DNA of 64,000 nt from Alphaproteobacteria bacterium (lineage in GTDB: Bacteria; Pseudomonadota; Alphaproteobacteria; Sphingomonadales; Sphingomonadaceae). Positions 9,183-18,087 of the stretch are shown here, one piece after another. The translations under genes were made by a program, and so were the position numbers. The notes under the pieces were generated by a model. That model was not told the DNA's origin. It worked only from the letters and a program-made list of their open reading frames with translations, and did no database searches. Location: the NCBI GenBank assembly GCA_019232625.1, contig JAFANP010000047.1, positions 1 to 64,000 of the forward strand, read 5' to 3'. How positions within the stretch are numbered: the first letter of the stretch is position 1; each line of letters opens with the position of its first letter.

Positions 9183-11408
9183 GTGCTCGCCTTGCCGATA
9201 CGGCCTCTTGCAGCTTTGCTCCTGCTCGGCGCTTCGCCGCCCGTGGCGGCGCCCGAGCCCGTGCCGATCGAGGCTCTGGCGCAGATCCCGTTCATCTCCG
9301 AGCCTGAGCTCTCGCCCGACGGGCGACACCTCGTCGCCCGGATCAATGCCAACGGCATCCAGAAGCTGGCCGTCTACGACGTCGACCTGCCGCGCGACGC
9401 GCCCCCGAAGCTGATCGACTCCGGCGGTGGCGCGGCCTGGTATTCCTGGGCGGGGAACGCCCGATTGATCCTGGGAGGCGCCTTCTTCGCGATCGCCGCC
9501 GCGACCAAGTCGATCAAGCTCACCAGCCTGGAAAGCTACGACCTCGAGACCGGCAAGACCTCGCCGATCCAGCCGGCGGAGGGAATGCTGGCGAACCAGG
9601 TCGCCTTCATCGATCCCGCGGGACGCTATGTCCTGGTGTCGAGCTACAAGAGCGGCGGCGACTCCCCGTCGCTCTGGCGGGTGGATCTCGGCACGGGCGC
9701 CGCGGTCGAAGTCCAGCGCGGCAAGTCCGGCATATCGAACTGGTTCGTCGACGACGCCGGCAACGTGCGGGGCGGCGTCGCCTACAGCACGACCGGCTGG
9801 ACCATCTACCGCCAGGACGCCTCCGGGCAGCTGCGCCGTGCCTCGGAAGGCAAGTTCCCCAAAGGCGCGGAGACCGCGATCGACGCGATCGGGATCCTCG
9901 GCGGCGGCGACACGGGGGTCATCGTCACCAACGCCCGGACCGGGCGGTTCGGAGTCTACCGCTACGACCTCAACGCACAGACGATCGGCGAGCCGATCTT
10001 CGAGCACCCGCAGGTCGACGTCACCAAGCCCCAGATCTCGGCGGACGGCCGTACCGTGGAGGCGGTCTATTATGACGAGGACGTTCCGCGAGTGGCCTGG
10101 CTCACCCCGGAGCTGAAGGCGCTCCAGGCGCAGGTCGACCGCGCCATGCCCGGCAAGGTGAACCGGATCCTCAACTTCAGCCGCGACCGGAACCGGGCGC
10201 TGATCTGGTCCGGAAGCGCCGACGATCCCGGTCTCTATTACGTGTTCGACCGCAAGGCGCGGCGCCTAGACGCCTTCGCCGCCCCCTATGACGATCTGGT
10301 CGAGCGGCGGCTCTCGCCGGTGAAGCCGGTCCGCTACGCCGCGCGGGACGGCCTTTCGATACCGGGCTACCTCACCCTGCCCTCCGGCCGCGACGCGAAG
10401 AACCTTCCGCTCATCGTCATGCCGCACGGCGGCCCGTTCGTGCGCGACACCTTCGCCTTCGACCCCCTGGTCCAGCTCCTCGCCAGCCGCGGCTATGCCG
10501 TGCTCCAGCCCAATTATCGCGGATCGACCGGCTTCGGGCGCGACTATGTCGAGCGCGGCTACGGCCAGTGGGGCCTCAAGATGCAGGACGACCTCGACGA
10601 CGGCGTCTCCTGGCTGGCCGGCCAGGGGATCGTCGACCGGCGGCGGGTCTGCATCGTCGGCGCCTCTTATGGCGGCTATGCCGCGCTGTGGGGAGCCATC
10701 CGCAACCCGGAAATCTACCGCTGCGCGGTGAGCCTGGCGGGGGTCACCGACCTCAAGGCCATGCTCAAATACGATTCGCAGCTGCTCAGCGCACCCCGCT
10801 ATTCCAAGCTTTGGCGCCAGAAGGTCGAGGGCGAGGAGAAGCGCGACCTGGCGGCCGTCTCGCCGCTCCAACAGGCGTCGCGCCTCAACGTCCCGGTGCT
10901 CGTGGCGCATGGCGAGCGGGACAGCACCGTCCCGGTCGACCAGAGCCGCCGGCTCGTCGCCGCGCTGAAAAGCCGCGGCGCCCGCGTGATCTCCGTCTTC
11001 TACCCGCGCACCGGCCACGGCTTCTCGAGCAGCGAGGAGTCGATCGACTATATGAGACGCGTCGAAGCCTTCCTCGAGCTCAACAACCCGCCGGACGGCA
11101 TGCCCGCCGCCAAGGCGCGGGAGGCGCGGATCGTCGCCGGCGGGCCGTCGGCCGCGCGACTGCTCCTGGCGAACTCCAGGAAGCCGAAGAGCAAGGCCAT
11201 GGAAATCGCCTTCACCGTCACCGACTACGGCGCGGTCAGGGGCTGCCGGGTCACGGCGACGAGCGGCAACGACGATATCGACAAGAAGGCCTGCGCGATT
11301 GCGGAGGAGCAGGTCCAGTATAGCCCCGCGATCGGCGCGGACGGGCGCCCGGTGGAAAGCGAGGCCCGGTACCGTATCGCGCTGGAGGCCGGCAAGCGGG
11401 CCGACTAG
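9183..11408 (+). CDS. secreted S9-family (prolyl oligopeptidase-like) peptidase with C-terminal TonB-like domain
   Basis: 741 residues from GTG 9183, chosen because a signal peptide (LPIRPLAALLLLGASPPVAA) follows at once; TTG 9192 is an alternative. A seven-bladed beta-propeller region (about 30-390, with the opening ALAQIPFISEPELSPDG) precedes an alpha/beta-hydrolase domain: HGGP (about 418), nucleophile GASYGGYA (Ser about 495), catalytic Asp near HGERDSTVP (about 580) and GHGF (His about 611). Residues about 665-735 then read FTVTDYGAVRGCRVTATSG...Y SPAIGADGRPV, which looks like the beta-beta-alpha-beta fold of TonB C-termini. Hydrolase activity on peptides in the periplasm is likely. The tail suggests recruitment to the cell envelope, but that is inference. 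Confidence 0.88.
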   Translation: MLALPIRPLAALLLLGASPPVAAPEPVPIEALAQIPFISEPELSPDGRHLVARINANGIQKLAVYDVDLPRDAPPKLIDSGGGAAWYSWAGNARLILGGAFFAIAAATKSIKLTSLESYDLETGKTSPIQPAEGMLANQVAFIDPAGRYVLVSSYKSGGDSPSLWRVDLGTGAAVEVQRGKSGISNWFVDDAGNVRGGVAYSTTGWTIYRQDASGQLRRASEGKFPKGAETAIDAIGILGGGDTGVIVTNARTGRFGVYRYDLNAQTIGEPIFEHPQVDVTKPQISADGRTVEAVYYDEDVPRVAWLTPELKALQAQVDRAMPGKVNRILNFSRDRNRALIWSGSADDPGLYYVFDRKARRLDAFAAPYDDLVERRLSPVKPVRYAARDGLSIPGYLTLPSGRDAKNLPLIVMPHGGPFVRDTFAFDPLVQLLASRGYAVLQPNYRGSTGFGRDYVERGYGQWGLKMQDDLDDGVSWLAGQGIVDRRRVCIVGASYGGYAALWGAIRNPEIYRCAVSLAGVTDLKAMLKYDSQLLSAPRYSKLWRQKVEGEEKRDLAAVSPLQQASRLNVPVLVAHGERDSTVPVDQSRRLVAALKSRGARVISVFYPRTGHGFSSSEESIDYMRRVEAFLELNNPPDGMPAAKAREARIVAGGPSAARLLLANSRKPKSKAMEIAFTVTDYGAVRGCRVTATSGNDDIDKKACAIAEEQVQYSPAIGADGRPVESEARYRIALEAGKRAD

Positions 11409-11453
11409 GCCAACCTCGCTCGTCCCGGGATGTTCTCCGGCGCGCCGACCGCC

Positions 11454-13133
11454 CTAGAAAAAGGCCAGCCGCATGCGTTCGCGCTCGCCGCCGTTGAAGT
11501 AGGATTTCGTCCAGCCGTCGGTCTCGTCGAGATAGGCGGCCTTCGGATCGGCGATCTCCTGTGCCTTCAGCATCTTCACATGGTCCCGATAATAATAATG
11601 GTCGAACATCCGCATGAACTCGCCGAGGTAGACGTCGGCGACCTCCGGCTCGTCGAAGATGAACAGCTGGTTCTCGTCGTTGTTGCGGGAGGAGTTGTTG
11701 CTGAAGTTGGCCGATCCGGTGACGATGCGGGGATGGTCGGAAAGCGGATCCACCAGGATGATCTTGGTGTGGATGAACACTCCGCTGTGGTGGAGCGATT
11801 CCGCCCGGAGGCGATCGAGCATCCGCTCCTGCCACGCCTCGAGGATCGAGCTCTGGTTGAACGCGGTGGCGGCGGCGAGGCTGGTATTGGGCGCGTTGGA
11901 GAGCTCGGGCCCGACCACGCCGCGCCGGTTGAGCAGCCCGAAGACCTGGGCCGGCGACTCAGCCAGCGCATTCTCGATGTCGTCGTGGAGCGGGAAGGGG
12001 GCGGTGAAGCACACCATCTTCTCCGAGGCCGCGATCAGGGCGGCGCACAGCTCCACCGCCTCGATCGTCCCGCGCGGACTGAACACAACGCTGGTCCCGG
12101 TCGGCGACTTGGCGAGATCGGGCACGGAGGTCGCCTGGCACGTCTGGAGGCGGGAGTTGGCGCAGGTCATCGCCGGGTCGTTCCATACCAGCTGATGCCA
12201 CTTCAGGTAGGTCGAGGCCGGCTCCTTCCCGGTGATGGCGTGGCCGACATTGGACTGGGCGTAGACGCCGGCGTCGGTGAAGTTCGTCGAGCCGGTCCAC
12301 ACCGCCTTGGCCTCGCCGTCCGTCCCGGTCAGCACCACGAACTTGTTGTGCGAGATGGCGAGGCCGTCCGGTGCCCGTCCCTTCGCGACGTCGGTGAGGC
12401 CATATTCCTCCAGCAGCGGCCCACTCTCGTTGAGCGGCCCCTTGCCCTTCTTGTCGAGAATGGCGTCGTGCAGGATCTGGAGCGTGACGCCGCGCTCCCG
12501 CGCAGCCTTGAGGGCGGCGGCATATTCGGGCTTGGCGAATTCGTAGACGAACAGGTGCAGGCCCTCGCCATCCTGCGCCTGGTCGATGAAGGCGGTCAGC
12601 GATTCCTGGAGGCCGCGCGACAGCCAGGCGCGGGCGGCGGGATCCTCCACCTCCCCTGCCGGGAGGTCGGGAAAGCGCCTGGCGAAGGCCTGGCTCGACG
12701 CCGCGCTTCGGTTGAAGTGGACGGCGTGGCCGTTATTTCCCACGCCCTCGGGCTTCTCGCAGGTGACGGTGACGGCGACCCTGTCGGCATCGACCAGCGC
12801 CTCCTTCGTCCCCCGCATCGCGTGGACTTCATACGTATAGGTCGTCCCCGCCCGCGCCGTGTAATCGCCCCAGTGGAACTTCTGGATCGGGTGGCGGTGG
12901 GTGGTGGCCTCCTTGTCCTGCTCGCCGGGAATGTCGAACTTCTTGAGACCGGGGAGCCAGCGCGTCTCGTTGGAGCCGACCTCGGTGCGCTTGATGGCGA
13001 AGCCGAGCAGCCCGTTGCAATAAACTTCGTCGCAATCCCAGGCGATCAGCACCACGTAGGTCCCGGCAATCGCGCGCACCGTCAGTCCCTCGGCGCTCGG
13101 CCCCGCTGTCTTCCGCATCGTCTGATCCCCCAT
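11454..13133 (-). CDS. phospholipase D-like (HKD) protein with N-terminal fibronectin-III-like region
   Basis: 559 residues from ATG 13133 (MGDQTMRKTAG). An upstream in-frame start would add 29 basic, low-complexity residues. The N-terminal third (about 15-130) looks like a fibronectin-III fold (VLIAWDCDEVYCNGLLGFAIKRTE; TYTYEVHAMRG). The rest contains two PLD half-sites. The second is canonical (HTKIILVD followed by GSANFSNN, about 470-495). The first is not (HNKFVVLTGTD followed by GSTNF, about 265-290): Thr stands where the motif Asp normally is, with Asp three residues later. No clear signal peptide. PLD-superfamily proteins hydrolyse phosphodiesters in lipids or nucleic acids; the substrate is not predictable here. 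Convergent with the S9 peptidase gene and divergent from infA. Confidence 0.82.
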   Translation of the reverse strand: MGDQTMRKTAGPSAEGLTVRAIAGTYVVLIAWDCDEVYCNGLLGFAIKRTEVGSNETRWLPGLKKFDIPGEQDKEATTHRHPIQKFHWGDYTARAGTTYTYEVHAMRGTKEALVDADRVAVTVTCEKPEGVGNNGHAVHFNRSAASSQAFARRFPDLPAGEVEDPAARAWLSRGLQESLTAFIDQAQDGEGLHLFVYEFAKPEYAAALKAARERGVTLQILHDAILDKKGKGPLNESGPLLEEYGLTDVAKGRAPDGLAISHNKFVVLTGTDGEAKAVWTGSTNFTDAGVYAQSNVGHAITGKEPASTYLKWHQLVWNDPAMTCANSRLQTCQATSVPDLAKSPTGTSVVFSPRGTIEAVELCAALIAASEKMVCFTAPFPLHDDIENALAESPAQVFGLLNRRGVVGPELSNAPNTSLAAATAFNQSSILEAWQERMLDRLRAESLHHSGVFIHTKIILVDPLSDHPRIVTGSANFSNNSSRNNDENQLFIFDEPEVADVYLGEFMRMFDHYYYRDHVKMLKAQEIADPKAAYLDETDGWTKSYFNGGERERMRLAFF

Positions 13134-13271
13134 CGGCTTCGCACCCGCTTCGACTCGCCGGCGCGGACGCAGCCTATCACCCGCCCGCCCGCCTGTCCCG
13201 GACCGGCGCGGGGTTTTCATTTTCCCGGCGAGCCGCTAAGGCCTGCCGCGTTCTTTTGACCGGGAATTTGA

Positions 13272-13490
13272 ATGGCGAAGGAAGAATTGCTCGAGATGCG
13301 CGGCCAGGTGGTCGAGCTGCTGCCCAACGCGATGTTCCGCGTCCGTCTCGAGAACAATCACGAGATACTCGGCCACACCGCGGGCAAGATGCGCAAGAAC
13401 CGGATTCGCGTGCTGGTCGGCGACGAGGTGCTCGTCGAGCTGACTCCGTACGATCTCACCAAGGGCCGGATCACCTATCGCTTCAAGTGA
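13272..13490 (+). CDS. infA: translation initiation factor IF-1
   Basis: 72 residues, exactly the canonical length. It has the S1/OB-fold signature throughout ([46 protein letters not shown]). IF-1 occupies the ribosomal A site during initiation. First gene of an infA-maf-rng-yacG string followed by tRNA-Phe, an arrangement typical of sphingomonads. The upstream 138 bp is shared with the divergent PLD-like gene. Confidence 0.98.
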   Translation: MAKEELLEMRGQVVELLPNAMFRVRLENNHEILGHTAGKMRKNRIRVLVGDEVLVELTPYDLTKGRITYRFK

Positions 13491-13572
13491 CGAAGGCGGA
13501 CGCCGCGGGCCGCGGCTCGTCCTGGCGTCCGCCTCGCCGCGGCGGCTGGAGCTGCTGGCGCGGCTCGGCGTC

Positions 13573-14076
13573 GTGCCCGACGCCGTCTGCCCCGCCGACA
13601 TAGACGAGACGCCGCGCCCCGGCGAGCTGCCCCGCGTCTACGCCCTGCGCATGGCGGCGGAAAAGGCGGCGGCGGCCGCCGCGCCCGGCAGCTTCGTCCT
13701 CGCCGCCGACACGGTGGTCGCCGCCGGCCGCAGGATATTGCCCAAGACCGACGACGAGGGAGAGGCGCGGGCGATGCTGGCGCTGCTCTCCGGCCGCCGC
13801 CACCGCGTGCTGAGCGCCGTCACCCTCCTCGACGCCGCGGGTCAGGCCCGCCACCGCCTCTCGGTCAGCATCGTCGCCTTCAAGCGGCTCGCGGAGGACG
13901 AGCTCGCCGCCTATCTCGAGACGGGGGAATGGCGCGGCAAGGCCGGCGCCTATGCCATACAGGGACGCGCCGAAGCGCTCGTCCGCTCGCTCTCGGGGAG
14001 CCATTCGGGGGTGATGGGCCTCCCCCTCTACGAAACGCGCGCCCTGCTCCGCGCCGGCGGCTATGCGCTCGGCTGA
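13573..14076 (+). CDS. maf: Maf-family nucleoside triphosphate pyrophosphatase, start anomalous
   Basis: The frame encodes a Maf/HAM1-like pyrophosphatase that hydrolyses non-canonical or surplus nucleotides. Landmarks: AADTVVA (about residue 38 of this frame), PKTDDEGEARAML, YLETGEWRGKAGAYAIQG and SHSGVMGLP near the end. The invariant N-terminal motif SASPRR is present in the same frame but upstream, at about 13528-13545 within LVLASASPRRLELLARLG. No ATG, GTG or TTG precedes it in frame. The first canonical start (GTG 13573) would cut the motif off. A GTG at 13487 overlapping the infA stop would fit, but it is one base out of frame. So either the gene carries a single-base frameshift near 13490-13512 (real or a sequencing error), or a non-standard start is used. 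The 3' end overlaps the RNase gene by 14 nt. Confidence 0.82.
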   Translation: MPDAVCPADIDETPRPGELPRVYALRMAAEKAAAAAAPGSFVLAADTVVAAGRRILPKTDDEGEARAMLALLSGRRHRVLSAVTLLDAAGQARHRLSVSIVAFKRLAEDELAAYLETGEWRGKAGAYAIQGRAEALVRSLSGSHSGVMGLPLYETRALLRAGGYALG

Positions 14077-15046
14077 GTGGCTCTACGAGGAGGGGATAGG
14101 CGAGAATCGCGCCATCCTCGTCGAGGACGACGAGATCCTCGTCGCCGCGATCGAGCTCCCCGGGGAGATGCGCTGCGGCGCCGTCCTCGCCGGCCGGTTA
14201 GTCGACATCCCCATTGCGGGCCGCCGCGGCATCGTCGCCACGGCGCAGGGCGAGGTGATGGTGGAGCCTCTGCCGGGCGGCGTCACCCAAGGCCGCCGGG
14301 TGCGGGTGGAGATCGTGCGCGAGCCGATCGCCGAACCCGGCAAGCCGAAATATGCCAGGGGCCGGATCACCGACGCGGAGGAGCGCGAAGGGCCGAGCCT
14401 CGCCCAGAGCATCGGCGCCGCGGCGAGGCCCGCCCCGCCCGGTCCGGACCGCTTCGAGGAGGCGGGATGGTCCGAGTTGATAGACGAGGCCATATCGGGG
14501 GAGATCGACTTTCCCGGCGGCGCGCTGAGGATGAGCCTGACGCCGGCCATGACCCTGTTCGACGTCGACGGCTTCCTTCCTCCCGCCGAGCTCGCCGTGG
14601 CGGGCGCCGAGGCCGCGGCGCTCGCCATCCGCCGGCTCGGCATCGGCGGCTCGATCGGAATCGACCTGCCGACGATCCCGTCGCGGGCGGACCGCCTGCG
14701 CGCCGTCGCGGCGCTCGACTCGGCGCTGCCCCGCCCGTTCGAACGGACCGCCGTGAACGGCTTCGGCTTCCTCCAGGTGGTGCGGCGCCGCGAGCGCCGG
14801 TCCCTGCCGGAGCTGCTGCAATGGGATCCCGTCGGCGGAGCGGCCCGCGACCTGCTCCGGCGGGCGGAGTGGGAGGCGGGCTTGGGCCCGAGGGAGATCG
14901 TCGCGGCGCCCGCCGTCGTCGCGCGGCTCCGGGCCAACCCCGCCTGGATCGAGACGCTGGCCCAGCGCGTCGGCGGGGCGGTCGCCTTGCGGGAGGAGCC
15001 GGCCTTCACCACATGGGGCGGCCATGTCCACGCGCGCCTCTCCTGA
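14063..15046 (+). CDS. ribonuclease E/G-family protein (short form)
   Basis: 327 residues, matching the short RNase E/G-like proteins seen between maf and yacG in sphingomonads; full RNase E or G proteins are longer. Recognisable are the S1-like N-terminal part (EDDEILVAAIELPGE, about 20-75) and the catalytic-core region with LTPAMTLFDVDGF (about 160-172), where the Asp residues correspond to the metal-binding site, and GIGGSIGIDLPTI (about 192). Zn-link cysteines of RNase E are absent. Likely an RNA-processing endonuclease, but activity is inferred from family. The start overlaps maf, and the end overlaps yacG by 23 nt. Confidence 0.85.
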   Translation: MRSAEWLYEEGIGENRAILVEDDEILVAAIELPGEMRCGAVLAGRLVDIPIAGRRGIVATAQGEVMVEPLPGGVTQGRRVRVEIVREPIAEPGKPKYARGRITDAEEREGPSLAQSIGAAARPAPPGPDRFEEAGWSELIDEAISGEIDFPGGALRMSLTPAMTLFDVDGFLPPAELAVAGAEAAALAIRRLGIGGSIGIDLPTIPSRADRLRAVAALDSALPRPFERTAVNGFGFLQVVRRRERRSLPELLQWDPVGGAARDLLRRAEWEAGLGPREIVAAPAVVARLRANPAWIETLAQRVGGAVALREEPAFTTWGGHVHARLS

Positions 15047-15221
15047 CCACCGCGGCAAGGGCTGCCCGCTGTGCGGCGCCCCGGCGAGCGGCCGCCACGG
15101 CCCCTTTTGCGGCCAGGGCTGCCGCGACCGCGACCTGCTCAACTGGCTGGGCGAAGGCTATCGCGCGGCCGGGCCGCCGGTGGCCGATATTCCGGAAAGC
15201 GGGCTGGACAGCGAGGCTTGA
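15024..15221 (+). CDS. yacG: YacG-like zinc protein, DNA gyrase inhibitor family
   Basis: 65 residues. Four cysteines in the order CPLC (residues 14-17) and CGQGC (about 29-33) bind one zinc, as in YacG. The conserved RDLLNWLGEGY segment follows. In E. coli YacG binds GyrB and inhibits gyrase. It overlaps the end of the RNase gene in another frame, so it is probably translationally coupled to it. Confidence 0.92.
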   Translation: MSTRASPDHRGKGCPLCGAPASGRHGPFCGQGCRDRDLLNWLGEGYRAAGPPVADIPESGLDSEA

Positions 15222-15259
15222 GCGCCTTTATAGGCCCGCTCTTCCGCACCGCCGGATAC

Positions 15260-15335
15260 GCCCAGGTAGCTCAGTTGGTAGAGCACGTGACTGAAAATCA
15301 CGGTGTCGGTGGTTCGATTCCGCCCCTGGGCACCA
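15260..15335 (+). tRNA. tRNA-Phe (anticodon GAA)
   Basis: A 76-nt cloverleaf. Acceptor GCCCAGG (15260-15266) pairs with CCTGGGC (15325-15331), then discriminator A and an encoded CCA (15333-15335). The D-loop is AGCTCAGTTGGTAGAGC, the anticodon stem CGTGA/TCACG with loop CTGAAAA giving anticodon GAA at 15293-15295, and the T-arm contains GGTTCGATTCC. The 3' 20 nt recur in degenerate form at 24192-24211, which suggests use as an integration site. Confidence 0.98.
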
Positions 15336-15485
15336 TCCTTCCGCGTCTACCCGGACGTGAGCCATGCTTCACCTCAGAGATTTCGGTTGCCGCGCGGCCG
15401 CAGCGGGACGCTGCCGCCCCGGGAGCAGTGCCGGTCGGCGATGCAGGTCCGAAGGGGTCGCAGCCCGGCGGCGCGAAAGGACGGG

Positions 15486-17351
15486 TCAGTCTCCCTGGAC
15501 GGGCTCAAATTCGGCGTCGACCACCTCCTCGCCACCGGCGGGGCGGTCGGATTCGGGCCGGCGCGTCGAGGCCTTGGCCAATGCCTCCGCCAGGCGGCGG
15601 GACGTCGCCTCCAACGCCGTTGGCGAGTCTCCCTGCACCGCGGCGCGGACGTCGGAGATCGCCTGCTCGATCGCCGCTCGATCCGCCGGCGCAATGGCTT
15701 CGCCGCTGGCGGCGAGCATTCGCTCGGCCTCGGCGATCCTCGCTTCCGCAGCGTTGCGGGCTTCGGTCAGTGCGCGCCGTTTCCTGTCCTCCTCCGCATG
15801 GGCTTCCGCGTCCCGGATCATCCGCTCGACATCGCTCTTGCTGAGCCCGCCCGACGCCTGGATCCGGATCTGCTGCTCCTTGCCCGTCTGCTCGTCCCTC
15901 GCCGAGACGTTGACGATCCCGTTGGCGTCGATGTCGAAGGTGACCTCGATCTGAGGCACGCCGCGCGGCGCGGGCGGGATTCCGACCAGGTCGAACTGGC
16001 CGAGCAATTTGTTGTCCGCCGCCATCTCCCGCTCGCCTTGGAAGACGCGGATCGTCACCGCATTCTGATTGTCCTCGGCGGTCGAATAGGTCTGCGACTT
16101 CTTGGTCGGGATCGTCGTGTTGCGGTCGATCATCCGGGTGAACACGCCGCCCAGAGTCTCGAGACCGAGCGAGAGCGGCGTGACGTCGAGCAGCACCACG
16201 TCCTCGACCTCGCCCTGCAATATGCCGCCCTGGATCGCTGCGCCGAGCGCGACCACCTCGTCCGGATTGACGCCCTTGCTCGGCTCCCTGCCGAAGATCT
16301 CCTTCACCTTCTCCTGGACCTTGGGCATGCGGGTCTGGCCCCCGACGAGCAGCGCTTCGTCGATATCGCCCGTTGCCATGCCCGCATCCTGAAGCGCGGC
16401 CCGGCACGGCGGCTCGGTCCGCTGCACGAGGTCGTCGACCAGCTCCTCCAGCTTGGCCCGCCGCAACCTCAGCTCGAGATGTTTCGGGCCGTTCTGGTCG
16501 GCGGTGATAAAGGGCAGATTGATCGTCGTCTCGAGCGCGTGGGAGAGCTCCACCTTCGTCTTCTCGGCCGCCTCGCGCAGACGCTGCAACGCCAGTCGGT
16601 CGCTGCGAAGATCGATCCCTTCCTTCTTGCGGAATTCCTCGGCGATCCAGTCGAGCACCCTCTTGTCGAAATCCTCGCCGCCGAGGAAGGTGTCGCCGTT
16701 GGTCGCCTTCACGTCGAACACGCCGTCGCCGATCTCGAGGATCGAGATGTCGAAGGTGCCGCCGCCAAGATCGTAAACCGCGATCTGGCCTTCGCCCCGT
16801 TTGTCGACGCCGTAGGCGAGCGCCGCCGCGGTGGGCTCGTTGACCAGGCGCTGCACGTCGAGGCCGGCGATCGTGCCCGCATCCTTCGTCGCCTGCCGCT
16901 GGCCGTCGTTGAAATAGGCGGGCACGGTGATCACCGCCTGCTCGACCTTTTCGCCAAGATAGCTCTCGGCGGTCTCCTTCATCTTGGCGAGGATCATCGC
17001 GGAGATCTGGCTGGGGCTGTATTGCTTGCCCCGCGCCTCGATCCAGGCATCGCCGTTCGGGCCCTCGACGATCTTGTACGGGACCAAGGCCTTCTCCTTA
17101 GCCACCGTCGGATCCGAATAGCGGCGGCCGATCAGCCGCTTGATCGCATAGACCGTGTTCTCCGGGTTCGTGATCGCCTGCCGCTTGGCGGCCTGGCCGA
17201 CCAGGATCTCGCCGTCGGCGGCGAAGGCGACATAGGAGGGAGTCGTACGCGCCCCTTCCTCATTCTCGATGACCTTCGCGTTGCCGCCTTCCATCACGGC
17301 GACGCAGCTGTTCGTGGTGCCGAGATCGATGCCGATAATCCTTGCTGCCAC
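15486..17351 (-). CDS. dnaK: Hsp70 chaperone DnaK (probable second copy)
   Basis: 621 residues from GTG 17351 with a strong RBS (AAGGAGA, 9 nt upstream). A complete Hsp70: phosphate-1 loop [14 protein letters not shown] (residues 5-18), [11 protein letters not shown] (about 168), phosphate-2 [12 protein letters not shown] (about 190), [10 protein letters not shown] (about 338), and the substrate-binding domain with [14 protein letters not shown] (about 388). The C-terminal lid is short and ends [10 protein letters not shown]. No dnaJ or grpE is nearby; the neighbours are stress proteins, so this is probably an accessory copy (inference). A TTGAC-N4-GTCAA palindrome lies 56 bp upstream of the start, suggesting control by the Crp/Fnr regulator at 19478. 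Confidence 0.95.
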   Translation of the reverse strand: MAARIIGIDLGTTNSCVAVMEGGNAKVIENEEGARTTPSYVAFAADGEILVGQAAKRQAITNPENTVYAIKRLIGRRYSDPTVAKEKALVPYKIVEGPNGDAWIEARGKQYSPSQISAMILAKMKETAESYLGEKVEQAVITVPAYFNDGQRQATKDAGTIAGLDVQRLVNEPTAAALAYGVDKRGEGQIAVYDLGGGTFDISILEIGDGVFDVKATNGDTFLGGEDFDKRVLDWIAEEFRKKEGIDLRSDRLALQRLREAAEKTKVELSHALETTINLPFITADQNGPKHLELRLRRAKLEELVDDLVQRTEPPCRAALQDAGMATGDIDEALLVGGQTRMPKVQEKVKEIFGREPSKGVNPDEVVALGAAIQGGILQGEVEDVVLLDVTPLSLGLETLGGVFTRMIDRNTTIPTKKSQTYSTAEDNQNAVTIRVFQGEREMAADNKLLGQFDLVGIPPAPRGVPQIEVTFDIDANGIVNVSARDEQTGKEQQIRIQASGGLSKSDVERMIRDAEAHAEEDRKRRALTEARNAAEARIAEAERMLAASGEAIAPADRAAIEQAISDVRAAVQGDSPTALEATSRRLAEALAKASTRRPESDRPAGGEEVVDAEFEPVQGD

Positions 17352-17407
17352 GGCGAAGTCTCCTTGTCTGTCGGCGCGGAGGAAAGACGAGGCGGAGCGG
17401 ACAAACC

Positions 17408-17421
17408 TTGACGTTCGTCAA
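17408..17421. promoter_or_regulatory. Fnr/FixK-type box upstream of dnaK
   Basis: TTGACGTTCGTCAA is a perfect 14-bp palindrome apart from the two central bases. It lies 56 bp upstream of the dnaK start. It matches the boxes at 17981, 19331 and 22420 and the general Fnr/FixK layout TTGAN-N4-NTCAA. Confidence 0.7.
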
Positions 17422-17607
17422 TTTGGGCCATTCCCTCGCATTGGGCCTCGGCGGCAATCCCGACGCGCCGGCGGAGCGGCTGGATCGTTCGTCGTCGCAA
17501 GGCATCGCGCGGCCGCGCTCGGACGCCGGTCCGTCCCGGCTCTGCCGCCCGCGGCAGCGCGAACCCCGCCGAAGCGGTGCTGCCCGCCGCGGGCGGCACC
17601 GCCCCCT

Positions 17608-17907
17608 TCAGCGATACCGGAATTCCGGAAGGCGCTTGAGCTCCTCCTTAGAGGCATCGGGAAGGACGACCGAATCGCGATCGATCTGCAGATCGTCGAA
17701 CGAGATGGCAACCAGCTTCGAATCCAGGGCGAGAAAGCCGCCGACGGAGAGGATCGCGAAGTCCACGCTGTCCCCGACCAGCATCAGATCGTCGATCGTT
17801 CCGATCTTCTCCTCGGCGTCGTTCTCGACGGTCGCGCCGATCAGCTTGCTCGCCCGGGCCGCTTGCGCGACGATGGCGACGTCGACTTCCACCAGGGTCA
17901 CTTCCAT
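17608..17907 (-). CDS. PRC-barrel domain protein
   Basis: 99 residues from ATG 17907, chosen because GAGGAGACAG stands 5-14 nt upstream; a longer upstream frame has no RBS and a basic, non-conserved extension. The PRC-barrel core is visible: AARASKLIGATVENDAEEKIGTIDDLMLVGDSVDFAILSVGGFLALDSKLVAISFDDL. PRC-barrels bind RNA (RimM) or photosynthetic reaction centres (PuhA). Free-standing bacterial versions are common in stress and envelope settings without defined function. The gene lies between dnaK and the TMEM175-type gene on the same strand, with a box-like palindrome 73 bp upstream. Confidence 0.85.
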   Translation of the reverse strand: MEVTLVEVDVAIVAQAARASKLIGATVENDAEEKIGTIDDLMLVGDSVDFAILSVGGFLALDSKLVAISFDDLQIDRDSVVLPDASKEELKRLPEFRYR

Positions 17908-17980
17908 AACCTGTCTCCTCGTCCAGCCGGCGTGAGCGCCGCCTCGGCGCTCCCGGATATGGCGGCGTCGGGACCGCGCC

Positions 17981-17994
17981 TTGACGGCCGTCAT
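17981..17994. promoter_or_regulatory. Fnr/FixK-type box upstream of the PRC-barrel gene
   Basis: TTGACGGCCGTCAT, one mismatch (last base) from the perfect palindrome found upstream of dnaK and the DUF5335 gene. It is 73 bp before the PRC-barrel start codon, about 18 bp further than at the other genes. Confidence 0.55.
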
Positions 17995-18087
17995 CTTTCC
18001 GCGGGGCCGAGCGTCCGATGGAAGGCCCCGATATCCGGGAGCGCTGCGCCGCGACCCGACCGGCCGCCGGCAGGGCGTCGCGCGGTG

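Noticed and set aside
17540-17600. GC-rich inverted repeats between dnaK and the PRC-barrel gene as a terminator
   Set aside because: The stems are short and overlapping, with no T-run on either strand; not distinguishable from random GC-rich sequence.
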